Shown piece by piece: positions 19,391-27,628 of a stretch of 64,000 bases of DNA. This DNA is from an uncultured Bacilli bacterium (lineage in GTDB: Bacteria; Bacillota_I; Bacilli_A; RF39; UBA660): positions 1 to 64,000 of the forward strand of contig CAKPDF010000001.1 in NCBI GenBank assembly GCA_934148535.1. The letters run 5' to 3'. Both the position numbers and the translations under genes were made by a program. Below the pieces are notes generated by a model. The model had not been told where the DNA came from. It ran no database searches and saw nothing but the letters and a program-made list of their open reading frames with translations. Each line of letters opens with the position of its first letter. Within the stretch, counting starts at the first letter, position 1.

Positions 19391-20509
19391 TTAAATGTTT
19401 CTTTTCAAAATCTTAATACTGCTTCCAAGATTTTTTTCTGGTGAAAGTCTGTAAAAGTCAAATGGATATCTATTTTGGATATAATCTTTTGCTAATTTTA
19501 GAAAATAATTATAATCTCCATCTTTTAATTCATATTTTTTTGCAAATTCATCTATGATATCTAATGCATCTGATTCTTTATTAATTGCACCTTTAATATC
19601 ATTTTCTACACTTAGTCCATATAAGATTCTATCCATATCTATTAATAAATCTTTAACTAAAAAACTATTTATAATATGATTTTCTATATCATTTAAAAGG
19701 TGATAATATTCTGCTTGATTATAATGAGGATCTGGCAAAATCATTCCATTTTTAGTTTTATAGAAAGCTTGTCTAGGAAATGAAGGAACATAAGTAACAT
19801 TGGCATATTCTTTAGATATTTTTCTAATTCCAGGATTCATTGCTAAATCAGTCATTACTGTATTCATTATTCTAGGAGCGCCACACAAATATACTTGTGT
19901 TTGTGAATTATTTTCTCTATTACTATTTTGAATTAATTCTAATATTTCAGATATTCCTATTATATCTCTTTTTAAAGAGCAAAAGATATTAGAAATTGTT
20001 AAAAAACCATGTCTTGTTAAAATGTCCAAAAATGAACCTGTACCTAAGTTTAAAATAACAATATTAGCTTCTTCTGGATTTGATCTTAATATTATATCTT
20101 GTACTTTTTGAGTACTACCATTTGAGAAATAAGTTTCTATTTCTTTTTCTGACAATAAAGGATTGCCACTTTTTATAGCTCTTTTGTAATCTTCTTTATT
20201 CCAATTATAAGAATCTTGCTCTGTACAATTGTTTCTTATCCAGTTAGCAACTGCTAAAGAATTATTATTTTCACTTCTAGAGAGTTGATATTTTTGAACC
20301 AATATTCCATTTTCTTTCCCAATTTGTATTAACCCTAAATTTCTATCTAAAAGTAATCTATCTGGTTCGGACATAGAAAATCCATCACTAATGGAATTTC
20401 CAATTGCAGATAGCATTATACCTTTCTTTGGGTAGTCTTTCATAAATCTAATTAATTTTTCGTTCGTTTTTTCTAATATTTCTTTTTCTTTTGTTTTATC
20501 GTATTTCAT
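19391..20509 (-). CDS. SGNH/GDSL-like hydrolase
   Basis: 372 residues with the block pattern of SGNH hydrolases: SAIGNSISDGFS (about residue 34, Ser as nucleophile, Asn in place of the Asp of GDS), VILNLGTGSFLD (about 150) and DPHYNQAEYYHLL (about 255, the C-terminal Asp-His pair). No secretion signal is seen. It probably cleaves an ester or acyl bond; the substrate is unknown. A good TTAGGAGGA Shine-Dalgarno precedes ATG. The next gene downstream encodes an EEP phosphodiesterase with a gap of ~67 bases. Confidence 0.65.
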   Translation of the reverse strand: MKYDKTKEKEILEKTNEKLIRFMKDYPKKGIMLSAIGNSISDGFSMSEPDRLLLDRNLGLIQIGKENGILVQKYQLSRSENNNSLAVANWIRNNCTEQDSYNWNKEDYKRAIKSGNPLLSEKEIETYFSNGSTQKVQDIILRSNPEEANIVILNLGTGSFLDILTRHGFLTISNIFCSLKRDIIGISEILELIQNSNRENNSQTQVYLCGAPRIMNTVMTDLAMNPGIRKISKEYANVTYVPSFPRQAFYKTKNGMILPDPHYNQAEYYHLLNDIENHIINSFLVKDLLIDMDRILYGLSVENDIKGAINKESDALDIIDEFAKKYELKDGDYNYFLKLAKDYIQNRYPFDFYRLSPEKNLGSSIKILKRNI

Positions 20510-20662
20510 ACTTATATCCTCCTAAAAAACATCATTGTAATTATGATAAATAAGGTTATGATTGTTAAACAGATTATGTTTCATTACATAATAATTGCTA
20601 TGTATTATAACATTACCGATGTTACCTGTCAAATTTTGCAATTAACCTTAAATTATAATTAC

Positions 20663-20704
20663 AAAAAAGAAGCTAATTCTTCATTAGTAGAATTACTTCT
20701 TTTT
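20663..20704 (-). terminator. Terminator of the decayed glycosyltransferase
   Basis: A 16-17 bp stem AAAAAGAAG-TAATTCT / AGAATTA-CTTCTTTTT (20664-20680 with 20689-20704, one mismatch), loop of eight bases, flanked by A/T runs; works on either strand. Confidence 0.8.
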
Positions 20705-20960
20705 ATAGTAAATTATTCTTAATTATTTCTATATTATTTTTTATTCTTTCATTATTGGGTTGCATCAAAGATACTTTAATTACATATCCTAGTGCTTCTT
20801 CTCTACTATCTAAGTTGTATAAACATACTGATAAAATATCTTCTATAGTGCCATTATAACAGATTGGATTATTTATATATGCTTTAATTTTTTTTATTTA
20901 AAATGTTTCATTCATCTTTACATATTGCATAAACAAATATTTATATCTGAACAATATCCT
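20703..20960 (-). pseudogene. Glycosyltransferase (GT2/TPR type) remnant
   Basis: No intact ORF. Two fragments recall glycosyltransferases with a C-terminal TPR domain. The first, 20908-20940, reads IFVYAICKDE and then a stop, like the N-terminal strand KIFVYAICKNE of that family. The second, ending at the TAA 20703-20705, is open for ~58 codons without a start codon and contains GTIEDILSVCLYNL, REEALGYVIKVSLMQPNNER, a TPR-like helix pair. The ~250 residues expected between the two are missing, so the gene has lost its centre and its frame. The terminator behind it is still intact. Family call rests on recalled motif patterns. Confidence 0.5.
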
Positions 20961-21084
20961 ATCATTTTTATTTAAACTATTTCTTAATAAAACAAATCAT
21001 CTAATAAAATTAAATATAATTTTGAGCTATTATTTTTTTATTACATCGAAATAAACAATACAAAACGCATTATAATTTACTTCT

Positions 21085-21633
21085 TTATTGATTATCTTCT
21101 AATATTATCTGACCATCTTTTATTGGTATATTAGGAAAACTTGCATCAGTAATCATTATATTTCTAAGTGGTGCTGCCGGATTTGCTATTTCAACAGTTT
21201 CTGTAGCTGAAGTCATAACAATAGATTTTACAGTATCTTCAAATGTATGTGCTCCATCACTCGCAATTTGTTTGTAATATATTTCTGGACTTCCTGATGA
21301 AGCAAATGGAACATTGTTAAATATTGCATTTCCATCATGATCAGTTGTTACTTCCGTACCAATTATAGTACCTGTACTATTTGTTCTTACAAATTTTGCT
21401 CCTATAATTTGAACACCTGTAACTTTATCTCCAGTATCGGTTACATGAAGTGTTAAAATACCTTTTGCACTTATAGTAAAAGCATAATCATTTGTACCCT
21501 CTATTATATTAACTTGCTTTGGTTCTAAAGTAGATGCATCATAACCTCCTACTACTGCAGAAGCATTATATATTCCATTAACTAATTCAATACTCCCTTT
21601 ACCATTAGTTATTGGGATTGTATGTCTTGCCAT
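21085..21633 (-). CDS. Cna-B/SpaA-like beta-sandwich surface protein
   Basis: 182 residues, Thr/Ile/Gly-rich with alternating strands. ASAVVGGYDASTLEPKQVNI and GILTLHVTDTGDKVTGVQIIGAKFVR followed by VTTDHDGNAIFNNVPF resemble SpaA/Cna-B prealbumin-like domains, in which the ThrDxxGxAxFxxVP motif is typical. No signal peptide or sorting signal, so export is unexplained. GGAGGGAAAATG precedes ATG. The start overlaps the end of the gene at 21609 by 25 bases. Last gene of the collagen/adhesin cluster. Confidence 0.65.
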   Translation of the reverse strand: MARHTIPITNGKGSIELVNGIYNASAVVGGYDASTLEPKQVNIIEGTNDYAFTISAKGILTLHVTDTGDKVTGVQIIGAKFVRTNSTGTIIGTEVTTDHDGNAIFNNVPFASSGSPEIYYKQIASDGAHTFEDTVKSIVMTSATETVEIANPAAPLRNIMITDASFPNIPIKDGQIILEDNQ

Positions 21634-21974
21634 ATTATCATTTTCCCTCCTTTAATTTTAATATTCGGATTATATTTATCCATTAATTTTATTGTAATAA
21701 GATGTTTATCTTGATTCTGATTATTATTACTGATATTTATACAATAAGCTTCATCTTTTTTCGCTATTATTGGTATTTTTAAAATTGATAAATTATAATA
21801 TATAATTAACTTATATACCTCATTATTACATATTGGTATTTTTATCTTTCCGAAGCAATCTGTTTTTTCATCATAAACAACCTTATTACATTTATTCATT
21901 AGCTTAACTCTTAAATTACTTGGATTTATATTTGCATTACTGCAAAGTTTAATATAAATATAATCTTTTTTCAT
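21609..21974 (-). CDS. Small beta-sandwich protein of the adhesin cluster
   Basis: 121 residues, Cys- and Asn-rich, with strands KVVYDEKTDCFGKIKIPICNN and LITIKLMDKYNPNIKIKGG that look like a carboxypeptidase-regulatory or Cna-B type fold. No signal peptide. It lies 54 bp after the beta-helix protein and overlaps the next gene, so the three are likely made together. Beyond the fold impression nothing is recognised. Confidence 0.55.
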   Translation of the reverse strand: MKKDYIYIKLCSNANINPSNLRVKLMNKCNKVVYDEKTDCFGKIKIPICNNEVYKLIIYYNLSILKIPIIAKKDEAYCINISNNNQNQDKHLITIKLMDKYNPNIKIKGGKMIIWQDIQSQ

Positions 21975-22028
21975 ATCTCACCTCATTACAATATATTTTA
22001 TGATTCACTTTGTTTTTTTGTAAAGGCA

Positions 22029-23774
22029 TTATTCCTCAACACTCCAAATAATTAAAGTAGAATAATCTTCATCTTCTAGTAAATCTTTACTAGGTTTTAA
22101 AAATAATCCTTTATCCGTTGAAAATGTAACATTACTAACATTTACATTTTCATCATTATCATTTGTTTCATATATCAACTTTTTATTTGTTTTTAGTGCA
22201 ATTGCTTCATTATTAAATTTCTTAAAAAACAACGAATCAATTAACACCTTACCATTTTTTTCTATCATTGGATTTATATAATTTATATATAATTTCCAAT
22301 TGGTACTATTTATTCTGCTATCAATAACAGTTATTACCGTTTCATTTTTTTTAGGTAAAATAATTGGCTTAGTAGATAATGGTATCATACTAAAAGGAAT
22401 ATTTTCTGTTACTTTTAATAAAGTTAACTCTCCCAAAAAAGGTGTTGATACTTTTCTTTCGGCAAAACAGCTATTTAAACAAGATGTTATTTTAACTCTC
22501 GTATTATCTAAAATAGCAGCATCTATATTTGCTTCAAAGAAACCATTTTCATCTGCTGATGACGTTAAACTTTTATTATCATATTCTATTTTAACATTTG
22601 CATATGGAATAGTATGACCTGATATAGCATTAGTAGAGTTTGTAATTGGATGAACATTTACCTTAATTAATCCTATTGTTAATATTTTCTTATCTTGAAA
22701 TGAAAAACTATTTATATCTGATAATAAATCTAACTCAGTATCTGTAAAATTATGTGATGAAATAACAGTATTATCCTTATTTAACACACCCGTTATTTCC
22801 GCCAAATTGTTATCTTTATACCAATAAAATGCAGGTGTATCATCAAGTGTACAAGCAGAATTATAATCAAGAGCATATATCCACATATTAATTCTTGTAA
22901 ATTTAAATGAAAAATCAACAGGATTATTAGTATATACAACATTAGCGTTTTTTGTATAAATATTTACATATTTTGGATTATCTAATATAAACTTTTGGTT
23001 TGTTCCCTTAAAGTATATATTATAATTATCAGATGGTGTAGTCATATATGTATTTAATATTGAAACACTTGCACCTTCTTTAACAATAAAATCTCCAAAT
23101 ACATTCCACATTGGAACTCTTTGATGGCTTTTTTCAATAAATGTAAAATTAGACATTTCCTCTATTAAAACATTTCTAGCACCATGCGTTGTAGTTATAG
23201 CAAAACCATTACCAGTAGTTAAAAGGAATTCTGCCCCATGGCCTATTATTAAATCAAGTCTATTTGTTCCATTCATAAATTCTTTATCAGTCGTAATACT
23301 TACTCTACTATTAGGCATAATTTTAAATGAAGACGGTATAACATCATTAAGAAAAATAATTGTATTAGTACTCGAAGTACTTGAAATTGTTGTATTTCCA
23401 TCTATTATAATTCTATTCGAATTGCAAGCTCTTTGTGCCGAAACACCATTAGTATCTTTTACTTCTATAACAGAATCAACAATTTTAGTTGTTCCATAAT
23501 AATTTTGTGATAGCTCTATTCCACTAAAATTTATATTGTTATACTCCACTACCACATTTGAATAATTTGGATGAGATGGAACATATATAACTCCATAGCC
23601 ATGAGAAGATACTATATTCATATTTTTTAATACAATTTTTTTATTATTTGTACTTGCCTTTATAACTTCTTCCTCTAAACTTAAATAATTCATATAAGTA
23701 AATTTTGTATTGTTATAAGTTCCGTCAATTATAACTTTACTTTTATTACTATTTATAGTAAAGCCACTCGTCAT
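22029..23774 (-). CDS. Beta-helix adhesin-like protein, 5' end unusual
   Basis: From the first in-frame ATG the protein has 581 residues: a right-handed beta-helix-like region (residues ~1-250; IIDGTYNNTKFTY, VIYVPSHPNYSNVVVEYNNI, IIIDGNTTIS) of the pectate-lyase-like adhesive domain type, then Ig/CnaB-like modules (HTIPYANVKIEYDN...SADENGFFEANID, about 395-430). The open frame continues upstream for 60 codons to 23954 (after a TAG) and this part encodes a hydrophobic, signal-like stretch and the conserved VVVTTGDELKQIIS and DYIYLGNDI strands of the same domain, but it has no ATG, GTG or TTG. The true start is either a rare ATT (23936 or 23885) or was lost. A terminator hairpin stands right before it. 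Confidence 0.7.
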   Translation of the reverse strand: MTSGFTINSNKSKVIIDGTYNNTKFTYMNYLSLEEEVIKASTNNKKIVLKNMNIVSSHGYGVIYVPSHPNYSNVVVEYNNINFSGIELSQNYYGTTKIVDSVIEVKDTNGVSAQRACNSNRIIIDGNTTISSTSSTNTIIFLNDVIPSSFKIMPNSRVSITTDKEFMNGTNRLDLIIGHGAEFLLTTGNGFAITTTHGARNVLIEEMSNFTFIEKSHQRVPMWNVFGDFIVKEGASVSILNTYMTTPSDNYNIYFKGTNQKFILDNPKYVNIYTKNANVVYTNNPVDFSFKFTRINMWIYALDYNSACTLDDTPAFYWYKDNNLAEITGVLNKDNTVISSHNFTDTELDLLSDINSFSFQDKKILTIGLIKVNVHPITNSTNAISGHTIPYANVKIEYDNKSLTSSADENGFFEANIDAAILDNTRVKITSCLNSCFAERKVSTPFLGELTLLKVTENIPFSMIPLSTKPIILPKKNETVITVIDSRINSTNWKLYINYINPMIEKNGKVLIDSLFFKKFNNEAIALKTNKKLIYETNDNDENVNVSNVTFSTDKGLFLKPSKDLLEDEDYSTLIIWSVEE

Positions 23775-23933
23775 AGTAATATCATTTCCTAAATAAATAT
23801 AGTCATAATTATTATCTTCACTTATAATTTGTTTTAATTCATCACCAGTTGTAACAACAACTGTATTATTATCTATTATTTGAATATTATCACATCCTTT
23901 ACAATAATTTATGTTAATAATTAAAAATGAAGT

Positions 23934-23962
23934 AATTAAAAAGAATAGAAAATTCTATTCTT
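23934..23962 (-). terminator. Terminator after the collagen-like gene
   Basis: The palindrome AAGAATAG-AAAATT-CTATTCTT (23941-23962) directly follows the TAA at 23961-23963 and is followed on the minus strand by TTTTTAATT. It lies between the collagen-like gene and the open frame of the beta-helix protein. Confidence 0.75.
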
Positions 23963-25091
23963 AATGAATTTTAATAACACTCAACATTGCATTAGTACTT
24001 CCATTAAATTTCATCATAACAGCTTTAGATGATTTAACATTTAATGTTATAAGATCATCTGGCTGTAATGAAATAATAGTTGTTCCACTTATACTATTAA
24101 TCATCTGAGCACTAAATTCACTTGTCGCACTTGTCGCTGGTTGTAATATATCATTTGCTCTAACAGACATAGTTATAGAACATTCTTCATTTGTTGCACC
24201 ACATAATAAATATGATACCAAATATACTCCACTTTCTTTTATCTTAATTGAATTACCATCAGGATATTCTGTAAGAAAAGAAATTCCTTTTTCAGGCATT
24301 GGAATTATTGTATCAGTTGCTTGTGGTAAAGTAATTTGTGTATCGGTCATTGAATATCTAATTCCATAAGAAGATACAAATTCTGTTCCTGGCGGACCCG
24401 CAGGACCTTGGACTCCCCTTTCTCCAGCATCTCCTTTTTCACCTTTTGGAATTGAAAATGCTAGATGATGTACCCAATTTTCAAAAGTATCCATAACAGT
24501 AGCTGGTTCACCTGGCTCCAAAGTTTCTGTTTCATCTATGGCAATATGTTCAGTTCTACCAATTTCACCAGGCAAGCCTCTTGGGCCAATATCTCCTTGT
24601 TCTCCTTTTTCACCTTTTGGTATTTTAAAATCTAAAACTACATCCTCTGGTGTTCCAACGTTTATAACTTCAGCTTCCTCATTTGGTCCTATTGTTTCTA
24701 TATTTCCAATTTGAATAGTAGCTGGTCCTTGATCACCTTTTTCACCTTTTAATCCTTGAAGTCCTCTATCACCTTTTTCACCTTTTGGTCCAGGTATTCC
24801 TTGAGGACCTGCCTTACCCTCTATACCTTGCTCGCCTCTAGGTATTTTAAAATTCAAAATAACATCTTCTTCTGTTCCAACATTTTCTACTTTTGCATTT
24901 TCAAAAGGTTCTACAGTTTCTGTAATTCCAACATCAATACTAGATGGCCCTGGTATTCCTCTTTCTCCTTGAGGCCCATTATCACCTTTTTCACCTTTTG
25001 GTCCAACGCATCCGAAAGCTCCAATTTCTAAAAGTCTTCTTCTCAATTCATTGTTTTCTATAATTCTGTTTTTTTCATTATTACAATTCAT
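23961..25091 (-). CDS. Collagen-like protein with interrupted Gly-X-Y blocks
   Basis: 376 residues. After a 28-residue N-terminus (NNELRRRLLEIGAFGCVGP) come four Gly-X-Y blocks (GPKGEKGDNGPQGERG, GEQGIEGKAGPQGIPG, GEKGEQGDIGPRGLPG, GEKGDAGERGVQGPAG), separated by three ~37-residue modules of one family, each ending in FKIPRG, FKIPKG or FSIPKG and containing E-T-x-x-P-x-E. The C-terminal ~140 residues (SIKIKESGVYLVSYLLCG, LSVIKI) form a BclA/C1q-like trimerisation head. BclA-type proteins form surface or exosporium nap in spore formers. No signal peptide; such proteins are often targeted otherwise. RBS is weak (GGAGTG). Confidence 0.88.
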   Translation of the reverse strand: MNCNNEKNRIIENNELRRRLLEIGAFGCVGPKGEKGDNGPQGERGIPGPSSIDVGITETVEPFENAKVENVGTEEDVILNFKIPRGEQGIEGKAGPQGIPGPKGEKGDRGLQGLKGEKGDQGPATIQIGNIETIGPNEEAEVINVGTPEDVVLDFKIPKGEKGEQGDIGPRGLPGEIGRTEHIAIDETETLEPGEPATVMDTFENWVHHLAFSIPKGEKGDAGERGVQGPAGPPGTEFVSSYGIRYSMTDTQITLPQATDTIIPMPEKGISFLTEYPDGNSIKIKESGVYLVSYLLCGATNEECSITMSVRANDILQPATSATSEFSAQMINSISGTTIISLQPDDLITLNVKSSKAVMMKFNGSTNAMLSVIKIH

Positions 25092-25126
25092 TTATATCAC
25101 ACTCCTAAATAAATATCTTTCATAAA

Positions 25127-25753
25127 TTAAGACTGTTTACCCAAATACTCAATCAAAACAGTAACAAGAGAATTACTAAAGTATGATGACGAAGAAATAT
25201 TTCTTATATCAGGAGTATTAAGATAAATAGTTTTTATACTTAAATTTGCTAATTCATATAAACTATTTGTATCAATAACAGAAATAACCCCCGACGCAAA
25301 TAATTCAATAGCTTCACCATTAAAAACCCACTCGCCTACTCCAACATACACTTCATCTGTATTTATTTTTCTAAATCCAACAGAAACAATATCCGTTTCA
25401 GGATCAAAATCTACGCCAGTTACTGAAGGATATGCCGATACTGTAAAAGATATTTTATAATATCCAATTTCATTGAATTTTATTGTTTTTTCACTTTCAT
25501 CCAAAGTTATTAAATTACTAATATCAAGTTCAACTCTATTAATTGGTAGTCTATCACCTGATAAAACAGGTATTCCATCTTCTTTTGTTCCATCATTAAA
25601 TGTTACTAAGTATGCTGTACGAATTAAATTATCACCTGGTGGACCTGGCGGGCCTGCTGGGCCAGTTACGCATATATATCTTTGTTTTGATTGAGCTTCT
25701 CTTACTTTTTTTCTTGCTTCTTCAAAACAATCATTACAATTACTTTTATTCAT
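25127..25753 (-). CDS. Short collagen-like / BclA-type head protein
   Basis: 208 residues. The N-terminus has paired Cys (SNCNDCFEEARKKV), one short collagen block GPAGPPGPPG (about residue 31) and a C-terminal jelly-roll-like head with FNEIGYYKISFTVSAYPS, the segment seen in BclA/C1q heads. It precedes the longer collagen-like gene by 35 bp and may form mixed trimers with it. AAAGGAG lies before ATG. No secretion signal. Confidence 0.75.
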   Translation of the reverse strand: MNKSNCNDCFEEARKKVREAQSKQRYICVTGPAGPPGPPGDNLIRTAYLVTFNDGTKEDGIPVLSGDRLPINRVELDISNLITLDESEKTIKFNEIGYYKISFTVSAYPSVTGVDFDPETDIVSVGFRKINTDEVYVGVGEWVFNGEAIELFASGVISVIDTNSLYELANLSIKTIYLNTPDIRNISSSSYFSNSLVTVLIEYLGKQS

Positions 25754-25807
25754 ATTTATTCTCCTTTCTCATTATAAATTATGTTATATTACTTTTAATG
25801 ATTATTA

Positions 25808-25840
25808 TAAAAGCACTTTAAATTTCTTAAAGTGCTATCT
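25808..25840 (-). terminator. Terminator of DUF1848 gene
   Basis: A perfect 10-bp stem AGCACTTTAA/TTAAAGTGCT (25812-25821 with 25827-25836), loop ATTTC, followed on the minus strand by TTTTAT. The stop codon of the DUF1848 gene lies in the stem. Confidence 0.8.
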
Positions 25841-26722
25841 TATTCTTTCTTTAATTATATCATCATCATTAATATTTCCAATTAATAAAGAGGAATTAGG
25901 ATTATGTTCCTTAGAATTTTTTATTACTCTTTTTTCATCATAATTAGCGTAGCAATACTTACAAAAATGTCTACAAGTATTATATACCCCTATATCAACC
26001 ATTTCTACACAATTACATATATTACCCTTCCTCACTTTACTTGTTTTATATAACTTTCCTGTCAATTTATATGCTAATTCATGAGAAAGACATTCACCTT
26101 TTATAAAACCATACTCTTGTAAATTTCTTTCTTCAAAACAAGTTTGTACTGTTATATTATGTTTTTTTGCTATTTTAGAAAAATTTTCTCCTATTAATTT
26201 ATAATCTATTTCAGTAAATTCTCTTACTTTTAAATATTTTATATTTTTTCTTACATTTTTATAATCATCTATAAAAGAAACTATTATTTTATTTATATAT
26301 CCATCTAAAAGAGAACATAATTTTGTAAATGCTTTTATATGATATTCTATTGTATATTTTTCACTTAAAAATATTGGATCATATCTTATTACTACATTAT
26401 CCTTGCCAATAATATCTGATATTATCTTAGTAGCGTTTATAACATTTTTCTTATTTGGAACAAAAGGTTCTATATCTTTTTTATATGGTGTTATAGTAAT
26501 ATGGAATATCATTTTTTTATTAATATATTGGATTTTATCTAATATAGGTATTGGATTTTTAGTGCAAAATAATATTAAATCTACATTATCAAAACTTATT
26601 CTACTTACCAAAGATTTATTAAATGGATTTCTAACATCTACATATCCTTCTTTTATCCTATTTAAAAACCACTCAGAATAAAATGCTACTATATCTGTTC
26701 TTCCACTTACATATAATATCAT
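25835..26722 (-). CDS. DUF1848 protein (radical-SAM-like)
   Basis: 295 residues. Begins MILYVSGRTDIVAFYSEWFLNRIKEGYVDVRNPF, the hallmark N-terminus of DUF1848, whose members are TIM-barrel proteins related to radical SAM/SPL. The cysteine cluster is C-terminal: NICNCVEMVDIGVYNTCRHFCKYCYA (about residues 233-258), suitable for an Fe-S cluster. Function is not known. Its ATG overlaps the TAA of tadA (TAATG), so the two are translationally coupled. Confidence 0.87.
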   Translation of the reverse strand: MILYVSGRTDIVAFYSEWFLNRIKEGYVDVRNPFNKSLVSRISFDNVDLILFCTKNPIPILDKIQYINKKMIFHITITPYKKDIEPFVPNKKNVINATKIISDIIGKDNVVIRYDPIFLSEKYTIEYHIKAFTKLCSLLDGYINKIIVSFIDDYKNVRKNIKYLKVREFTEIDYKLIGENFSKIAKKHNITVQTCFEERNLQEYGFIKGECLSHELAYKLTGKLYKTSKVRKGNICNCVEMVDIGVYNTCRHFCKYCYANYDEKRVIKNSKEHNPNSSLLIGNINDDDIIKERIR

Positions 26723-27147
26723 TACTTATTCCTTTTTTCTTTAAAAAAATCTGACAATAACTTCTTACATTCTTCTTCTTTAATATGTGATATTACTTCT
26801 ATTTTATCTTTTATATTTCTTAGATAGCCAAATGCTTCATTATCTGTTCCATAAACTACTTTTTGTATTCTAGATTGTATTATAGCGCCAGTACACATTA
26901 GACATGGTTCTACAGTAGTATAAAGAATGCAATCTTCTAAATGCCAAGTTTTTAACTTTTTACAAGCAATATTTATAACATTTATCTCAGCATGATGTGT
27001 AGCAATTTTACTCAATTCCTTTGTATTATAAGAAGCTGCAATTATCTTATTATCTTTTACTATAACCGCACCTATTGGTACTTCATCTTTTGATAATGCT
27101 TTTTTTGCTTTTTCTAAAGCTTTATTCATAAAGTATTCATCTGTCAT
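26722..27147 (-). CDS. tadA: tRNA-specific adenosine deaminase TadA
   Basis: 141 residues. Deaminates A34 of tRNA-Arg(ACG) to inosine. Zinc site: HAEINVI (His and catalytic Glu, about residue 53) and EPCLMCTGAI (two Cys, about 84). The C-terminal helix lengths are normal. GGAAGTGATTG precedes ATG. Starts 11 bp after the NUDIX gene and overlaps the DUF1848 start, forming a three-gene operon. Confidence 0.93.
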   Translation of the reverse strand: MTDEYFMNKALEKAKKALSKDEVPIGAVIVKDNKIIAASYNTKELSKIATHHAEINVINIACKKLKTWHLEDCILYTTVEPCLMCTGAIIQSRIQKVVYGTDNEAFGYLRNIKDKIEVISHIKEEECKKLLSDFFKEKRNK

Positions 27148-27158
27148 TCAATCACTTC

Positions 27159-27560
27159 CTAATAGCAATTTTTATATTTATTGTAAATACTTTCTAATAT
27201 TTTTTTATCATTATCATAAGTTAATTTATTTAACGCATCCTTTAGTGGTAACCATAGATAATCATTTACTTCTTCTTGTTGAAGTTTAATATCATTATTT
27301 ATTGGTAAGGCAACAAAATATATTACATCTTTTAATATACCTTCTTTAGGACTATATGTTGTCTTTTCTTTTATATTAGTAATAATATTTACATCTAAGT
27401 TTGTTTCTTCTTTTATTTCTCTTAAAGCGCAAAGTTCATCTGTTTCATTATTTTCTATATGACCTTTAGGAAAAGCCCAATGTCCAACATTATGTTTAAT
27501 TAATAATATTTCATCTTTATTATTAATTATAATAGCGCCACAAGATTTTTCTTTTTTCAT
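27159..27560 (-). CDS. NUDIX hydrolase (diadenosine polyphosphatase-like)
   Basis: 133 residues. The Nudix box runs from GHIENNETDELCALREIKEE to the following TNLDV (about residues 34-58), with the REIKEE metal-binding core. The start KKEKSCGAIIINNKDEILLIKHNVGHWAFPKGH resembles bis(5'-nucleosyl)-tetraphosphatases, which clear Ap4A. Substrate is inferred. AAGAAGGTAA precedes ATG. Confidence 0.88.
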   Translation of the reverse strand: MKKEKSCGAIIINNKDEILLIKHNVGHWAFPKGHIENNETDELCALREIKEETNLDVNIITNIKEKTTYSPKEGILKDVIYFVALPINNDIKLQQEEVNDYLWLPLKDALNKLTYDNDKKILESIYNKYKNCY

Positions 27561-27598
27561 TAATATTACCTTCTTTCTTATAAGATTTTATCATATTA

Positions 27599-27628
27599 AA
27601 GAAAAAAAGAAAAGACTATCTTTTCTCA
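27599..27628 (-). terminator. Terminator of the MATE-kinase gene
   Basis: AGAAAAGA/TCTTTTCT stem with a 3-base loop around the stop codon, followed on the minus strand by TTTTTTCTTT. Confidence 0.7.
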
